The translations under genes were made by a program, and so were the position numbers. Of a stretch of DNA of 64,000 nucleotides, positions 36,306-44,920 are shown piece after piece (position 1 is the stretch's first letter; each line of letters begins with the position of its first letter). The DNA is taken from contig CADAIL010000016.1 of NCBI GenBank assembly GCA_902788035.1, positions 1 through 64,000 on the forward strand, in the 5' to 3' direction. The notes beneath the pieces are model-generated. The model had not been told where the DNA came from. It saw only the letters and a list, made by a program, of their open reading frames with translations, and searched no databases. The DNA is from an uncultured Lachnospiraceae bacterium. Lineage in GTDB: Bacteria; Bacillota; Clostridia; Lachnospirales; Lachnospiraceae.

Positions 36306-36962
36306 ATGAAAGCAGAATATAAGGATAAACTGGCAGAGTATCTGCGGCTTTATGCAATCACGGACCGGCATTGGCTTGGGGACCGCAGCCTCACAGACGT
36401 GGTGCGGGAGAGTCTTGACGGCGGGGTCACATTCCTGCAGCTTCGGGAGAAAGACCTGGACGATGAGCATTTCTATGAGGAGGCGGTGCGCCTTAAGACA
36501 GTCGCTGAGGAGTACGGAGTTCCTTTTATCATCAATGATAATGTCGACGTCGCTCTGAAGTCAGATGCCGACGGTGTCCATGTCGGGCAGAACGACATGG
36601 AGGCAGGTGACGTGAGGGCCCTGCTCGGACCGGATAAGATCCTCGGTGTTTCTGCCCAGACCGTGGAGCAGGCCATTCTTGCCGAGAAGCGCGGAGCGGA
36701 TTACCTCGGTGTCGGCGCGGTCTTCCCGACCGGTTCCAAGGATGACGCAATAGAAGTGCCGCACGAGACACTGAAAGCTATATGCGAGGCCGTCTCGATC
36801 CCGGTCGTGGCTATAGGAGGCATCACCTGCGCCAACACAAAAGAGCTCGCCGGCAGCGGGATCTGCGGCATATCCGTGATCAGCGCGATTTATGCCGCGA
36901 AAGATATCCGCGGGGCAGCGGAGGAGTTGAAAAGAGCGGTCTCGGAGATGCTGAAGAAGTGA
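36306..36962 (+). CDS. thiE: Thiamine-phosphate synthase
   Basis: A 218-residue ThiE, joining thiazole phosphate and pyrimidine diphosphate into thiamine phosphate. Blocks: LYAITDRHWLGDRSL, GGVTFLQLREKDLDDEHF, FIINDNVDVAL, DGVHVGQNDM, ADYLGVGAVFPTGSKDDA and PVVAIGGI, all expected for phosphate and metal binding in the TIM barrel. ATG 36306 is chosen because AAGGTGA lies nine bases upstream; GTG 36294 is the alternative. Second gene of the TPP-controlled cluster. Confidence 0.94.
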   Translation: MKAEYKDKLAEYLRLYAITDRHWLGDRSLTDVVRESLDGGVTFLQLREKDLDDEHFYEEAVRLKTVAEEYGVPFIINDNVDVALKSDADGVHVGQNDMEAGDVRALLGPDKILGVSAQTVEQAILAEKRGADYLGVGAVFPTGSKDDAIEVPHETLKAICEAVSIPVVAIGGITCANTKELAGSGICGISVISAIYAAKDIRGAAEELKRAVSEMLKK

Positions 36963-36972
36963 CGGGTGAAGT

Positions 36973-37635
36973 ATGGATATAACTAAAATTAAAGGCGTAA
37001 TTTTCGATGTCGACGGAGTTCTGCTGGATTCCATGTCCATCTGGACCGACCTCGGTGCCAGATATCTAAGGAGCCTTGGCAGGACGCCGGAGGCGGGGCT
37101 CGCGGAAATCCTTTTCTCCATGAGCATGGAGCAGGGAGCGGCATATCTGAACGAGAGATATGACCTTGGACGGGAGCAGAGTGAGATCATGGAAGGCCTT
37201 GAGGATATGCTTCGCGACTTCTATTTTTACGAAGTCAAGGCGAAGCCGGGGGCGGAGGAGCTGCTTAAGTGCCTGAGTGACGCTGGGGTGAAAGTGGTCG
37301 CTGCGACGTCAAGCCCGAGAGAACACATCGAACGGGCTCTTTCGCGAAACGGGCTCCTCGGCTTTATCGACAGGCTGTTCACTGTCGCCGAGGTGGGCGT
37401 AAGCAAGCACGATCCGGAGATTTATCATCTGGCATCGGAGTACATGGGGACAGTTCCCGGTGAGACGTATGTGTTCGAGGATTCGCTCTACGCGCTCGAG
37501 ACTGTAGCCGGGGCCGGCTATCACACGGTCGGTGTGTTCGACGCGGCCGGGGAGGCGGACCAGGAAGGCCTCAGGGATAAGTCTGAGATATATATTAAAA
37601 ATCTTGGAGAATTTATCGATGGAGCCAACTTTTGA
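36973..37635 (+). CDS. HAD-family phosphatase in thiamine cluster
   Basis: A 220-residue haloacid dehalogenase-type phosphatase with a helical C1 cap. The nucleophile motif is IFDVDGVLLDS, motif II is VVAATSSPREH, and the acidic motif IV is YVFEDSLYAL. It resembles beta-phosphoglucomutase-like phosphatases. It starts ten bases after thiE, so is co-transcribed. Salvage organisms lacking ThiL sometimes use a phosphatase plus pyrophosphokinase to turn thiamine phosphate into the cofactor; a thiamine monophosphate phosphatase role is a fair inference. Confidence 0.85.
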   Translation: MDITKIKGVIFDVDGVLLDSMSIWTDLGARYLRSLGRTPEAGLAEILFSMSMEQGAAYLNERYDLGREQSEIMEGLEDMLRDFYFYEVKAKPGAEELLKCLSDAGVKVVAATSSPREHIERALSRNGLLGFIDRLFTVAEVGVSKHDPEIYHLASEYMGTVPGETYVFEDSLYALETVAGAGYHTVGVFDAAGEADQEGLRDKSEIYIKNLGEFIDGANF

Positions 37636-37778
37636 AACTGCCGGGTATAGGCAGGTGGTAGTTATAGAAGGTAACGGATGCACCACACAGCCGGGCATCC
37701 TTACAAGCGGCAGGTCGGGGGCACCACTTCCTGTCGCTATATAAAAGTGAATGCTTTACAGAAAGGAGAATAAATGAC
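37636..37778 (+). other. Structured gap before thiD
   Basis: This 143-base gap breaks an otherwise compact cluster. GGATGC/GCATCC (37676-37681 with 37698-37703-like spacing) and GCGGCAGG/CCTGTCGC (around 37709-37738) can form two hairpins ahead of the AAAGGAG site for thiD. It may hold a processing or attenuation structure. I see no riboswitch consensus. Confidence 0.35.
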
Positions 37779-38567
37779 ATGAAAAAAGCATTGACAATCG
37801 CCGGATCTGATTCGAGCGGAGGCGCCGGTATTCAGGCAGACATCAAAACGATGACCATGAATGGGGTATATGCCATGAGCGCAATTACAGCTCTCACGGC
37901 GCAGAATACCACCGGCGTTTCAGGTATACTTGAGGTTTCTCCGGATTTTCTCACAAAGCAGCTGGATGCTGTTTTTGAGGATATCTTCCCGGACGCCGTC
38001 AAAATCGGTATGGTTTCCTCATCGGAACTGATCCGGGTCATCGCGGACAGCCTCGCGCGCTACCGGGCAGCCAACATAGTTGTGGACCCGGTCATGGTGG
38101 CAACCAGCGGCGCGCGGCTCATCGAAGATGAAGCCATTGATACTCTTAAATCAAGGCTGCTGCCGCTGGCGACAGTCGTCACTCCAAACATACCTGAAGC
38201 GGAGATCCTGGCTGATATGACCATCACGGATGAGGCCGGCATGGAGAAAGCTGCCGGGACCCTCTATGAGCGTTACGGCTGCGCCGCGCTTGTAAAGGGC
38301 GGTCACAGAATCAATGATGCCAATGACGTCCTCTTCGCATCTCCGGACCGGGGCCCGGTGTGGTTCAGGGGCAGAAGGATCGACAATCCGAATACACATG
38401 GAACAGGCTGCACACTTTCAAGCGCAATTGCTTCCAATCTTGCTAAGGGTTACTCTCTGGAGGAATCTGTGGAGCGGGCTAAGGAATATCTTTCGGGCGC
38501 GCTCGCTGCCATGCTTGATCTCGGAAAGGGATTAGGACCACTTGCGCACAATTTTGCCATCCTGTGA
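37779..38567 (+). CDS. thiD: Hydroxymethylpyrimidine (phosphate) kinase
   Basis: A 262-residue ribokinase-fold ThiD that makes HMP diphosphate from HMP in two steps. Motifs: ALTIAGSDSSGGAGIQADIK at the N terminus, VVDPVMVATSG, VTPNIPEAEIL and the anion-hole/catalytic loop HGTGCTLSSAI. AAAGGAGAATAAATGAC precedes the start. It supplies the pyrimidine half that ThiE joins to the thiazole from ThiM, which completes a salvage route in this cluster. Confidence 0.95.
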   Translation: MKKALTIAGSDSSGGAGIQADIKTMTMNGVYAMSAITALTAQNTTGVSGILEVSPDFLTKQLDAVFEDIFPDAVKIGMVSSSELIRVIADSLARYRAANIVVDPVMVATSGARLIEDEAIDTLKSRLLPLATVVTPNIPEAEILADMTITDEAGMEKAAGTLYERYGCAALVKGGHRINDANDVLFASPDRGPVWFRGRRIDNPNTHGTGCTLSSAIASNLAKGYSLEESVERAKEYLSGALAAMLDLGKGLGPLAHNFAIL

Positions 38568-38579
38568 GAGAGGTATGAT

Positions 38580-39287
38580 ATGGAAATGGATACAAAGCAG
38601 AAATTTGACGGCTATGCAGCACAGTATGATGAGTGGTTCATGAAAAATGATAAGCTTTTCACCAGCGAACTCAGACTTTTTATGAAAGTTCTCGGAGACA
38701 TCACGGGAAAACGTATTCTCTCCGTTGGGTGCGGCAGCGGGCTCTTCGAGAGTTATATTGACTGCTCGGGCGTAGAGGGAATCGAGCCGTCGCGCGACAT
38801 GGGCGAGATCGCTGTAAAGCGCGGCGTGAATGTCATAAAGTTCGGACTAATCGAAGATGTGGATCTTCCGGACGACAGCTACGATATCATTTATTTCAAC
38901 GGAAGCTCGAGCTATATTGAGGACCTTGCGCCGGTATACGGAAAATGTCGGAAAGCCCTGAAGGAGGGTGGTCGGCTGATACTTCTGGATGTGCCCAAGG
39001 AGAGCGCGTTCGGCTTCATGTACCTTCTTGGCAAGGCTCTCGGCACCTATGACCATGAGTACCTTGCGGATGCCATGCCATCTCTTCCGTATCCGCTCGC
39101 GCTGGCTTCTTCCGGCGTGTGGCACTCGACTGAGGAGAAGATCAATGTGCTGAAGGGGCTGGGATTTGCAAAATTCTCATATTATCAGACCCTCGTAAAA
39201 AATCCTCTCTACACCAACGAAGAGGCGGAGGAGGTCATCCCGGGCTATAAGAGCGGCGGATACGTGGCTATTATCGCTGAGAAGTAA
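38580..39287 (+). CDS. Class I SAM-dependent methyltransferase
   Basis: A 235-residue methyltransferase. The SAM motif I is ILSVGCGSGLFESYI and post-I GVEGIEPS; motif IV reads DIIYFNGSSSYIEDL and motif VI LKEGGRLILLDV. It lies 12 bases after thiD and before tenA, so is probably part of the TPP-controlled transcript. No methylation step is known in thiamine salvage, so either the substrate is a thiamine breakdown product or precursor, or the gene is a passenger. Substrate unknown. Confidence 0.8.
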   Translation: MEMDTKQKFDGYAAQYDEWFMKNDKLFTSELRLFMKVLGDITGKRILSVGCGSGLFESYIDCSGVEGIEPSRDMGEIAVKRGVNVIKFGLIEDVDLPDDSYDIIYFNGSSSYIEDLAPVYGKCRKALKEGGRLILLDVPKESAFGFMYLLGKALGTYDHEYLADAMPSLPYPLALASSGVWHSTEEKINVLKGLGFAKFSYYQTLVKNPLYTNEEAEEVIPGYKSGGYVAIIAEK

Positions 39288-39414
39288 ATACTGTGAATAC
39301 TCCGCTTCGAAGCGGCGCAGGGATCCGGGATGGAATTGTGGCATGACGCTGACCCGGATCCCGTGTTTTGTTTCGAGGGAGAAACTCGAAAAATGTGTAA
39401 GGAGAGCGAATTTC

Positions 39415-40137
39415 GTGGAGGATATGATAAGAAGTAAAGAAAATGATGCCGGGAGGAAAAATTTCTCATCCGTTTTATATGAGAAGGCAAGGCCGCTGTG
39501 GGCAGAGAGCGCAGAGAAGAGTTTTGTCAGATCAATGGCTGACGGAACTCTGGCATCGGAGCGTTTTCGCGTGTATATGCTGCAGGATTATCTTTATTTG
39601 CACGACTATATTGATATTCTAAAGCGCATACGCGGATATGCTGAGGATACCGGACTGGAAGACTTTCTGGATTCTGTCATCAGGGAGACGGAGAATGAGC
39701 TTTACAGAATGCACATTCCAAGCATGAAGCGCATCGGCATTGATGATGAAGAGATCCGGAACTGTGCCTTGATGCCGGAATTCAGGAACTATATTGACTA
39801 CATGAGAGAGCAGCTGGATGACAAGGGCCTGCTGGCCGGACTGACGGCGCTTCTTCAGTGCTCATGGAACTATGCGTATGTGGCGCAGCTTCTGACGGAG
39901 AGGTATCCGAATGAGATTGCCGCCTCCTCCTACAGGAGCTGGTTCGAAGCCTATACCTGCGCAGAGTACATTCTTGCCAATCAGAACTGGATCGACGTGC
40001 TCGACGCGAAGACCGCCGATATCGGCAGAGAGGCTGCCGAAGACCTTGCAGATATATTTGTGACGTGCGCAAGGTATGAGAACAGTCTGTGGGATGCGCT
40101 GCTAAAGACATCTGACGTGCAGGGGGGCATGAGATAA
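39415..40137 (+). CDS. tenA: TenA-family thiaminase II/aminopyrimidine hydrolase
   Basis: A 240-residue TenA. It releases HMP from degraded thiamine (aminopyrimidine hydrolysis) for salvage. Family blocks: FSSVLYEKARPLWAESAEKS, RFRVYMLQDYLYLHDY, ETENELYRMHI, LLQCSWNYAYVAQLL and YRSWFEAYTCAEYI. The usual catalytic Cys region (YxxxC) is represented by the TALLQCSW segment. The start is uncertain: GTG 39415 has AAGGAG ten bases upstream, ATG 39424 and ATG 39343 are alternatives. Its last 60 bases are repeated downstream as a tandem array. Confidence 0.88.
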   Translation: MEDMIRSKENDAGRKNFSSVLYEKARPLWAESAEKSFVRSMADGTLASERFRVYMLQDYLYLHDYIDILKRIRGYAEDTGLEDFLDSVIRETENELYRMHIPSMKRIGIDDEEIRNCALMPEFRNYIDYMREQLDDKGLLAGLTALLQCSWNYAYVAQLLTERYPNEIAASSYRSWFEAYTCAEYILANQNWIDVLDAKTADIGREAAEDLADIFVTCARYENSLWDALLKTSDVQGGMR

Positions 40138-40285
40138 TCCTCCGGGATGTGCTGAAAAAGACTTCTGGCGTGTAGGGGGTATGAGATAATCCTCCGGGAT
40201 GTGCTGAAAAAGACTTCCGGCGTGCGCAGGGTGTGAGAACAGTCTCCGGGACATGATGCAAATGATGATAAGGCCGGGATATTTG
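40076..40285. repeat. 52/53-bp tandem repeat copied from the end of tenA
   Basis: The phrase ATGAGA (last copy GTGAGA) starts at 40076, 40129, 40181 and 40233. Units share GTCTC/TCCGGGATG, GCTGAAAAAGAC and GGCGTG. The first unit is the coding 3' end of tenA and the rest lie beyond its stop codon, so coding sequence has been duplicated into the intergenic space. The 52-base period would break any frame. Confidence 0.85.
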
Positions 40286-40397
40286 AGAAACAGCAAAAAG
40301 TAATACGATGTCTGAAGTCTCCTGCATTGAGAAATAGCGGGGAAGGTGCTATGATGTGAATTGTAGCTTTATAGCTTCTTCAGAAAGGGATGCTGAC

Positions 40398-41339
40398 ATG
40401 TTTGAAATTTTTGTTGATTCCGGGGCAAATATCCCGGCTGTATTTGTTGAAAAATATGACATCAATGTGATTGCTTTTATAAATATTGTCGACGGGCGAA
40501 AGGTGCCCGGGTTTGAGAGCGGGCTGTCTCTTGAGGAGGAGAGAGCCAGAGGTAAGGAGTATTACGATGCCATCCGCGGCGGCGCGGAGGTCAAGACTTC
40601 TCTCATCAACAGCGAGGAGTTCCGCGAGCATTTTGAGCCTGTCCTTAAAGAGGGAAAGGATCTGCTTTATATTTCTCTCAGCAGCAACATCAGCGGTACT
40701 TTTAACGCTGCTCGTATTGCAGCGGAGGAGCTTCGAGAAGAGTATCCGGAGCGTGAGATCGGGTTGGTGGATTCCCTCAATGCGTCTCTTGCCCAGGGAA
40801 TTCTTGCAATCTACGCCCGTGAGCTGCAGGATAAGGGATACTCACTGACTGAGATTGCTGACGTTCTGGCAGAGACCGCCCACAGCATGAACGGTACATT
40901 CACGGTCGATGATTTGAAATACCTGGCCCGCACAGGCCGTCTCCACGGCGCGACGGCGGTGGTCGGCAACCTGCTTAAGGTGAAGCCGATCCTCTGCGGC
41001 AACCGCGACGGATTTATTGTGCAGCACTGCCTGAAGAGGGGAAGGAAAAAGTCTCTGAACGCCCTGATCGATTTTGTGTGTGATAACATTGTCGAGCCTG
41101 AAAAACAGATTCTCGGTATCGCCCATGCGGACGCCTATGAAGACTCTCTGTATGTGATGAATGGGATTATGAGCCGTGTGAAGGTCCGGGATTTTATCAA
41201 TACGTCCTACGATTTCTGCACCGGGTCCCATGTCGGGCCGGAGACGATCGCTCTGTTCTTTATCGGATATGACCGCGAGCTTCAGGGAAAGCTTGTCGAT
41301 GAGAATCTTAAGGAGAAGAGAATATTTGATATGTTATGA
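40398..41339 (+). CDS. DegV-family fatty-acid-binding protein
   Basis: A 313-residue DegV protein. Blocks: FEIFVDSGANIPAVFVEKYD, FINIVDG, KTSLINSEEFREHFEPVLKE, LYISLSSNISGTFNAA, VDSLNASLAQGIL and FTVDDLKYLARTGRL. Family members (FakB) bind fatty acids for phosphorylation by FakA. Start at 40398 (GAAAGGGATGCTGAC before ATG). It follows the thiamine cluster after a repeat and may have its own promoter; a terminator lies 30 bases beyond the stop. Confidence 0.88.
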   Translation: MFEIFVDSGANIPAVFVEKYDINVIAFINIVDGRKVPGFESGLSLEEERARGKEYYDAIRGGAEVKTSLINSEEFREHFEPVLKEGKDLLYISLSSNISGTFNAARIAAEELREEYPEREIGLVDSLNASLAQGILAIYARELQDKGYSLTEIADVLAETAHSMNGTFTVDDLKYLARTGRLHGATAVVGNLLKVKPILCGNRDGFIVQHCLKRGRKKSLNALIDFVCDNIVEPEKQILGIAHADAYEDSLYVMNGIMSRVKVRDFINTSYDFCTGSHVGPETIALFFIGYDRELQGKLVDENLKEKRIFDML

Positions 41340-41369
41340 TTATAACGTTCGACATATAGGTATGAAGTG

Positions 41370-41408
41370 ACGGGGAGGGCAGCCGCCTGGCGGCGCCTCT
41401 CCGTTTTA
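41370..41408 (+). terminator. Terminator after degV
   Basis: ACGGGGAGGGC pairs with GCGCCTCTCCGT around an inner GCCGCC/GGCGGC-type hairpin, followed by TTTTAT. It separates the degV transcript from the amino-acid ABC operon. Confidence 0.8.
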
Positions 41409-41633
41409 TATGTTCGTAAGCTGATAGGGTTTTACTGCTCCGGGAATTTGGCCGGTGCCAACGGACATTTTCCGCTGAGACAGGAACGTTGCATAAACAT
41501 ACGAGATAATGAATATTTATGCAAATGACTTTTGGCGGAAGACTGAGCCCGTAAAACGCGTGTTTCAACCGAAAATGCAAAAAATCAGATGAAAAAAAGC
41601 AGAAAAAGAGTGCCGTGAGTGGTAAAGCTGTGA

Positions 41634-41662
41634 TTGACAATATAAAAATATGTATCTATACT
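41634..41662 (+). promoter_or_regulatory. Sigma-A-type promoter of amino-acid ABC operon
   Basis: TTGACA at 41634-41639 and TATACT at 41657-41662 with an ideal 17-base spacer, 70 bases before the substrate-binding protein gene. The region from 41409 to here shows no gene. Confidence 0.75.
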
Positions 41663-41730
41663 AAATAAGTCCGCGAGGACGCTATTGGCAGCGGTCTCCC
41701 GGCACTTATGTATAATAGGAGGATATTATT

Positions 41731-42552
41731 ATGAAGAAGAAACTTATGGCAGTCCTCGTGGCAGCAGGCATGGTCGTATCTATGGCAGCCTGCGGCGGCG
41801 CTTCATCTGAGAGCCAGACAGCCGCTCCGGCAGCTGAGACAGTGGAGTCTTCCGAAGCTGAGGCAGGTGAGCTTACTACTGTTACACCCGGCAAGCTCAC
41901 AATGAGCACCAACGCAGCATTCCCGCCGTATGAGATGACAACAGACGACGGCAAACTTGAAGGAATTGATATCGAAGTTGCAGGCGCGATCGCTGAGAAG
42001 CTGGGCCTTGAACTTCAGGTAGATGATATGGACTTTGATGCTGCCCTTCTCGCTGCACAGCAGGGCAAGAGTGATATCGTTATGGCAGGCGTCTCCGTCA
42101 CAGAAGAGCGTCAGAAGGTCATGGAGTTCTCCGACTCCTACGCAACAGGCGTTCAGGTCATCATCGTCAAGGAAGGTTCAGACATCCAGTCTGTCGAGGA
42201 TCTCGAGGGCAAGATGATCGGAACACAGCGCGGCACAACAGGCAACCTTTACTGCACAGATGATTACGGCGAAGATCACATCACATCATACGACAATGGT
42301 CTTACAGCGGTCCAGGCTCTGAACAACGGTCAGGTTGACTGCGTTGTTATCGACAAAGAGCCGGCAACAGCTTTCGTCGGTGCCAACCCGGGTCTTGTGA
42401 TCCTTGACACAGAGTATACTTCTGAAGACTATGCAATCGGTATGGCTAAGGGCAACACAGCACTGCTCGACGCTGTGAACGCAGCGCTCGCAGAGCTTCA
42501 GGCAGACGGCACAGTAGACGCTATCGTTGCTAAGTATATCAAAGCGGAATAA
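41731..42552 (+). CDS. Amino-acid ABC transporter substrate-binding lipoprotein
   Basis: A 273-residue solute-binding protein of the polar amino acid (SBP_bac_3) family. A lipoprotein signal ends in the lipobox VVSMAACGG. Ligand-site blocks include STNAAFPPYEMTTDDGKLEG, DMDFDAALLAAQQGKSDIVM, ERQKVMEFSDSY, GKMIGTQRGTTGN and VVIDKEPA. The pattern suits neutral or polar amino acids, perhaps cystine; the exact ligand is not readable. AGGAGGATATTATT precedes the ATG. First gene of a three-gene importer and separated from the permease by a terminator-like hairpin. Confidence 0.9.
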   Translation: MKKKLMAVLVAAGMVVSMAACGGASSESQTAAPAAETVESSEAEAGELTTVTPGKLTMSTNAAFPPYEMTTDDGKLEGIDIEVAGAIAEKLGLELQVDDMDFDAALLAAQQGKSDIVMAGVSVTEERQKVMEFSDSYATGVQVIIVKEGSDIQSVEDLEGKMIGTQRGTTGNLYCTDDYGEDHITSYDNGLTAVQALNNGQVDCVVIDKEPATAFVGANPGLVILDTEYTSEDYAIGMAKGNTALLDAVNAALAELQADGTVDAIVAKYIKAE

Positions 42553-42613
42553 TAATTATTCCTATAAGCAATAATAGAGCCCGTTACCGGTAAAATTAAA
42601 AATGGTTTCGATT

Positions 42614-42655
42614 CCGGATCCAATGCTGGTTGCGCGGGCGTTGGATCCGGTTTTC
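42614..42655 (+). terminator. Partial terminator between binding protein and permease
   Basis: CCGGATCCAA (42614-42623) pairs perfectly with TTGGATCCGG (42641-42650), followed by TTTTCG. The short T-run suits incomplete termination, a common way to make more binding protein than membrane parts. Confidence 0.75.
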
Positions 42656-42775
42656 GTTCTGCCTCCCGAAGGCAGCGGGACGTGCCGCGGCATGCTGTCG
42701 GTCCGGTTAGCGGAGCGGGAGATCCGGTGTGGAACGACCGGTAGGATCAATTATTAGAAAGGACGGTTCGGAAAA

Positions 42776-43540
42776 TTGGCTGAGTCTTATGAAACGCTCT
42801 CACAGCTCCTTGCCAGTGGGGAGAAGCTGAGCTTTACACAGAGCTTCTTCGTGAAGTTCTATCAGGCATTTTTATATAATGACCGATGGATGCTTTACCT
42901 TAACGGAGTTGCGACGACGCTGCTGGTAACTGCATTTGCATTAATATTCGGTATTCTCCTGGGCACATTCGTGGCCCTTGTCCGTACGGCTCACGACCAG
43001 CAGAGATCAAAGAAGAATATTCTGCTCGGATTGTTAAATCTTATTTTCAAAATTTATGTAACGATCATCCGCGGAACTCCGATGATGGTCCAGCTGCTCA
43101 TCATGGGAATGGTCGTGTTCTCGAGCAGCCGAAACTTTACATTTGTAGGTACACTGACCCTGGGCATCAACTCCGGCGCGTATGTCTCCGAGATCATCCG
43201 TGGCGGCCTCATGGCTGTCGATTCGGGGCAAATGGAAGCCGGTCGAAGCCTTGGTCTCAACTACATGACGACGATGATATATATTATCATCCCGCAGGCA
43301 ATCAAGTCAGTACTTCCCGCCCTGGGCAATGAGTTCATTATCCTTCTCAAGGATACGTCGCTCATCACCGTCATCGGCGGCAAGGAGCTTCTGTATGCAG
43401 CCCAGGGTATCATGAACCGTACATATGAGGCTATGTTCCCGCTGCTCATCACAGCGATCATCTACCTCATCCTGGTCATGATCTTTACATACCTGCTCGG
43501 TATATTCGAAAGGAGGCTGAGACAAAGTGATCGACGTTAA
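42776..43540 (+). CDS. Amino-acid ABC transporter permease
   Basis: A 254-residue HisM/GlnP-type permease with about five membrane helices. The EAA loop is [20 protein letters not shown] then [15 protein letters not shown], which docks to the ATPase. The start is probably TTG 42776 after AAAGGACGG; no ATG lies near the expected N terminus. It overlaps the ATPase gene by fourteen bases. A single permease would act as a homodimer. Confidence 0.9.
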   Translation: MAESYETLSQLLASGEKLSFTQSFFVKFYQAFLYNDRWMLYLNGVATTLLVTAFALIFGILLGTFVALVRTAHDQQRSKKNILLGLLNLIFKIYVTIIRGTPMMVQLLIMGMVVFSSSRNFTFVGTLTLGINSGAYVSEIIRGGLMAVDSGQMEAGRSLGLNYMTTMIYIIIPQAIKSVLPALGNEFIILLKDTSLITVIGGKELLYAAQGIMNRTYEAMFPLLITAIIYLILVMIFTYLLGIFERRLRQSDRR

Positions 43541-44246
43541 GAACCTTCAGAAAAGATTTGGAGACCTTGTTGTCCTTGATGGAATCGACCTGAAAGTCGA
43601 TCCGGGCGATGTGATCGTTCTGGTCGGGCCTTCGGGCTGCGGCAAGTCCACATTCCTCCGCTGCCTCACTCACCTTGAGGAGCCGACCGGCGGTCAGATC
43701 TTCCTTGACGGTAAAGAAGTCACTGACAGGGAGATCGACCATGTCCGTTCCAGAATGGGAATGGTGTTCCAGCACTTTAACCTGTTCCCGCATATGACGG
43801 TCAAGAAGAATATTACATTTGCCCCGGTCAAGCTTCGCAAGATGACACAGGCTGAGGCGGACCAGAAAGCTATGGAGCTTCTTGACAGGATCGGTCTTGC
43901 TGACAAGGCAGACGAGTACCCGAACATGCTCTCCGGTGGTCAGAAGCAGCGTATCGCGATTGTTCGCGCGCTGGCCATGGACCCGGAGGTCCTGCTCTTC
44001 GACGAACCGACAAGCGCTCTCGACCCCGAGATGGTCGGCGAAGTTCTCGAGCTCATGAAGAAGCTTGCCAAGAACGGTATGACGATGGTGGTCGTCACTC
44101 ACGAGATGGGCTTTGCCAAGGAAGTTGCCTCACGCGTGATCTTCATCGACAAGGGCAAGATCCAGGAGGATAAGCCGCCGCAGGAGTTCTTCGCCAACCC
44201 GGAGAATCCGCGCCTTCGCGATTTCCTGTCAAAGGTGCTTGTATAA
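43527..44246 (+). CDS. Amino-acid ABC transporter ATPase
   Basis: A 239-residue ABC ATPase. Walker A is [10 protein letters not shown], the signature [10 protein letters not shown], Walker [15 protein letters not shown], and the switch His lies in [13 protein letters not shown] 43527 follows AGGAGGCTGAGACAAA and overlaps the permease. It powers the importer formed with the two preceding genes, and is followed by a clear terminator. Confidence 0.93.
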   Translation: MIDVKNLQKRFGDLVVLDGIDLKVDPGDVIVLVGPSGCGKSTFLRCLTHLEEPTGGQIFLDGKEVTDREIDHVRSRMGMVFQHFNLFPHMTVKKNITFAPVKLRKMTQAEADQKAMELLDRIGLADKADEYPNMLSGGQKQRIAIVRALAMDPEVLLFDEPTSALDPEMVGEVLELMKKLAKNGMTMVVVTHEMGFAKEVASRVIFIDKGKIQEDKPPQEFFANPENPRLRDFLSKVLV

Positions 44247-44273
44247 CGAATATTTTATATGAGATTTGTATGG

Positions 44274-44303
44274 AGCTGCCGCGGTATAAGCGGCAGCTTC
44301 TTT
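44274..44303 (+). terminator. Terminator after amino-acid ABC operon
   Basis: AGCTGCCGC (44274-44282) pairs with GCGGCAGCT (44290-44298), followed by TCTTTATT, 28 bases after the stop codon. Confidence 0.82.
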
Positions 44304-44314
44304 ATTGACATATT

Positions 44315-44665
44315 TGGGGCAGTCGCTATCAATGAAATCAGCTTTTGTCGACTGAAGGCAGGAATGAAGGCATTCGGTCATCTTAGTTCGAAACGGCGTT
44401 ACAACACTGCCCGGGTGATTTTGGAGGCAGTCGCTGTCAATGAAATGACCTTTTAGCGACTTAAGGTGGGAATCTGATATCAGTAAGTCATACGGTCGTC
44501 TAATATCAAAATCAAAGAAAGTGACTGCTTATTCAACTCAAATTATCTTTGGTTGAGCAGCGGATTTATCCAAAAGTGAGCTGATAATACTGCTTGGAAA
44601 TCATAATTTGAGTCCCATATGGCACTGCGTATGTATGTTATTTCTCAGAATCTACTGCCGCTTTC
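44315..44665 (+). repeat. Dispersed composite repeat, copy A
   Basis: This copy has one 108-base-type module (GGCAGTCGCTATCAATGAAA ... CATCTTAGTTCGAAACGGCG ... ACTGCCCGGGTG) followed by a conserved block of about 200 bases (GACTTAAGGTGGGAATCTGA, AGTCATACGGTCGTCT, GCGGATTTATCCAAAAGTGA, CTGATAATACTGC). Copies B (46489-47106, opposite strand) and C (54473-55040) share the order of parts. A short frame through the modules stays open in all three copies. The remaining bases to 44900 show no gene. Confidence 0.85.
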
Positions 44666-44920
44666 TCGAGCATAAGGTTTTGGTTGTTGTGCACAGACAG
44701 GTTCAAAAACCTGCTGATTATTACGCCCCCCTTCAGCCGAGGTCTCGAACAAGTTAATAAGGTTTTTATTCGACAGACATATGATTTATGGTATTATTGA
44801 TATGTAAAGGATTGTAATTAAAAAGAACTGAATCTTCTGTCTAAACTTCGATCAGCAGTGCAGTGATAATTACAAAAGGCAGAGAATGATCATCCAGAAA
44901 ACCCAGGGAGGAAAATGACT

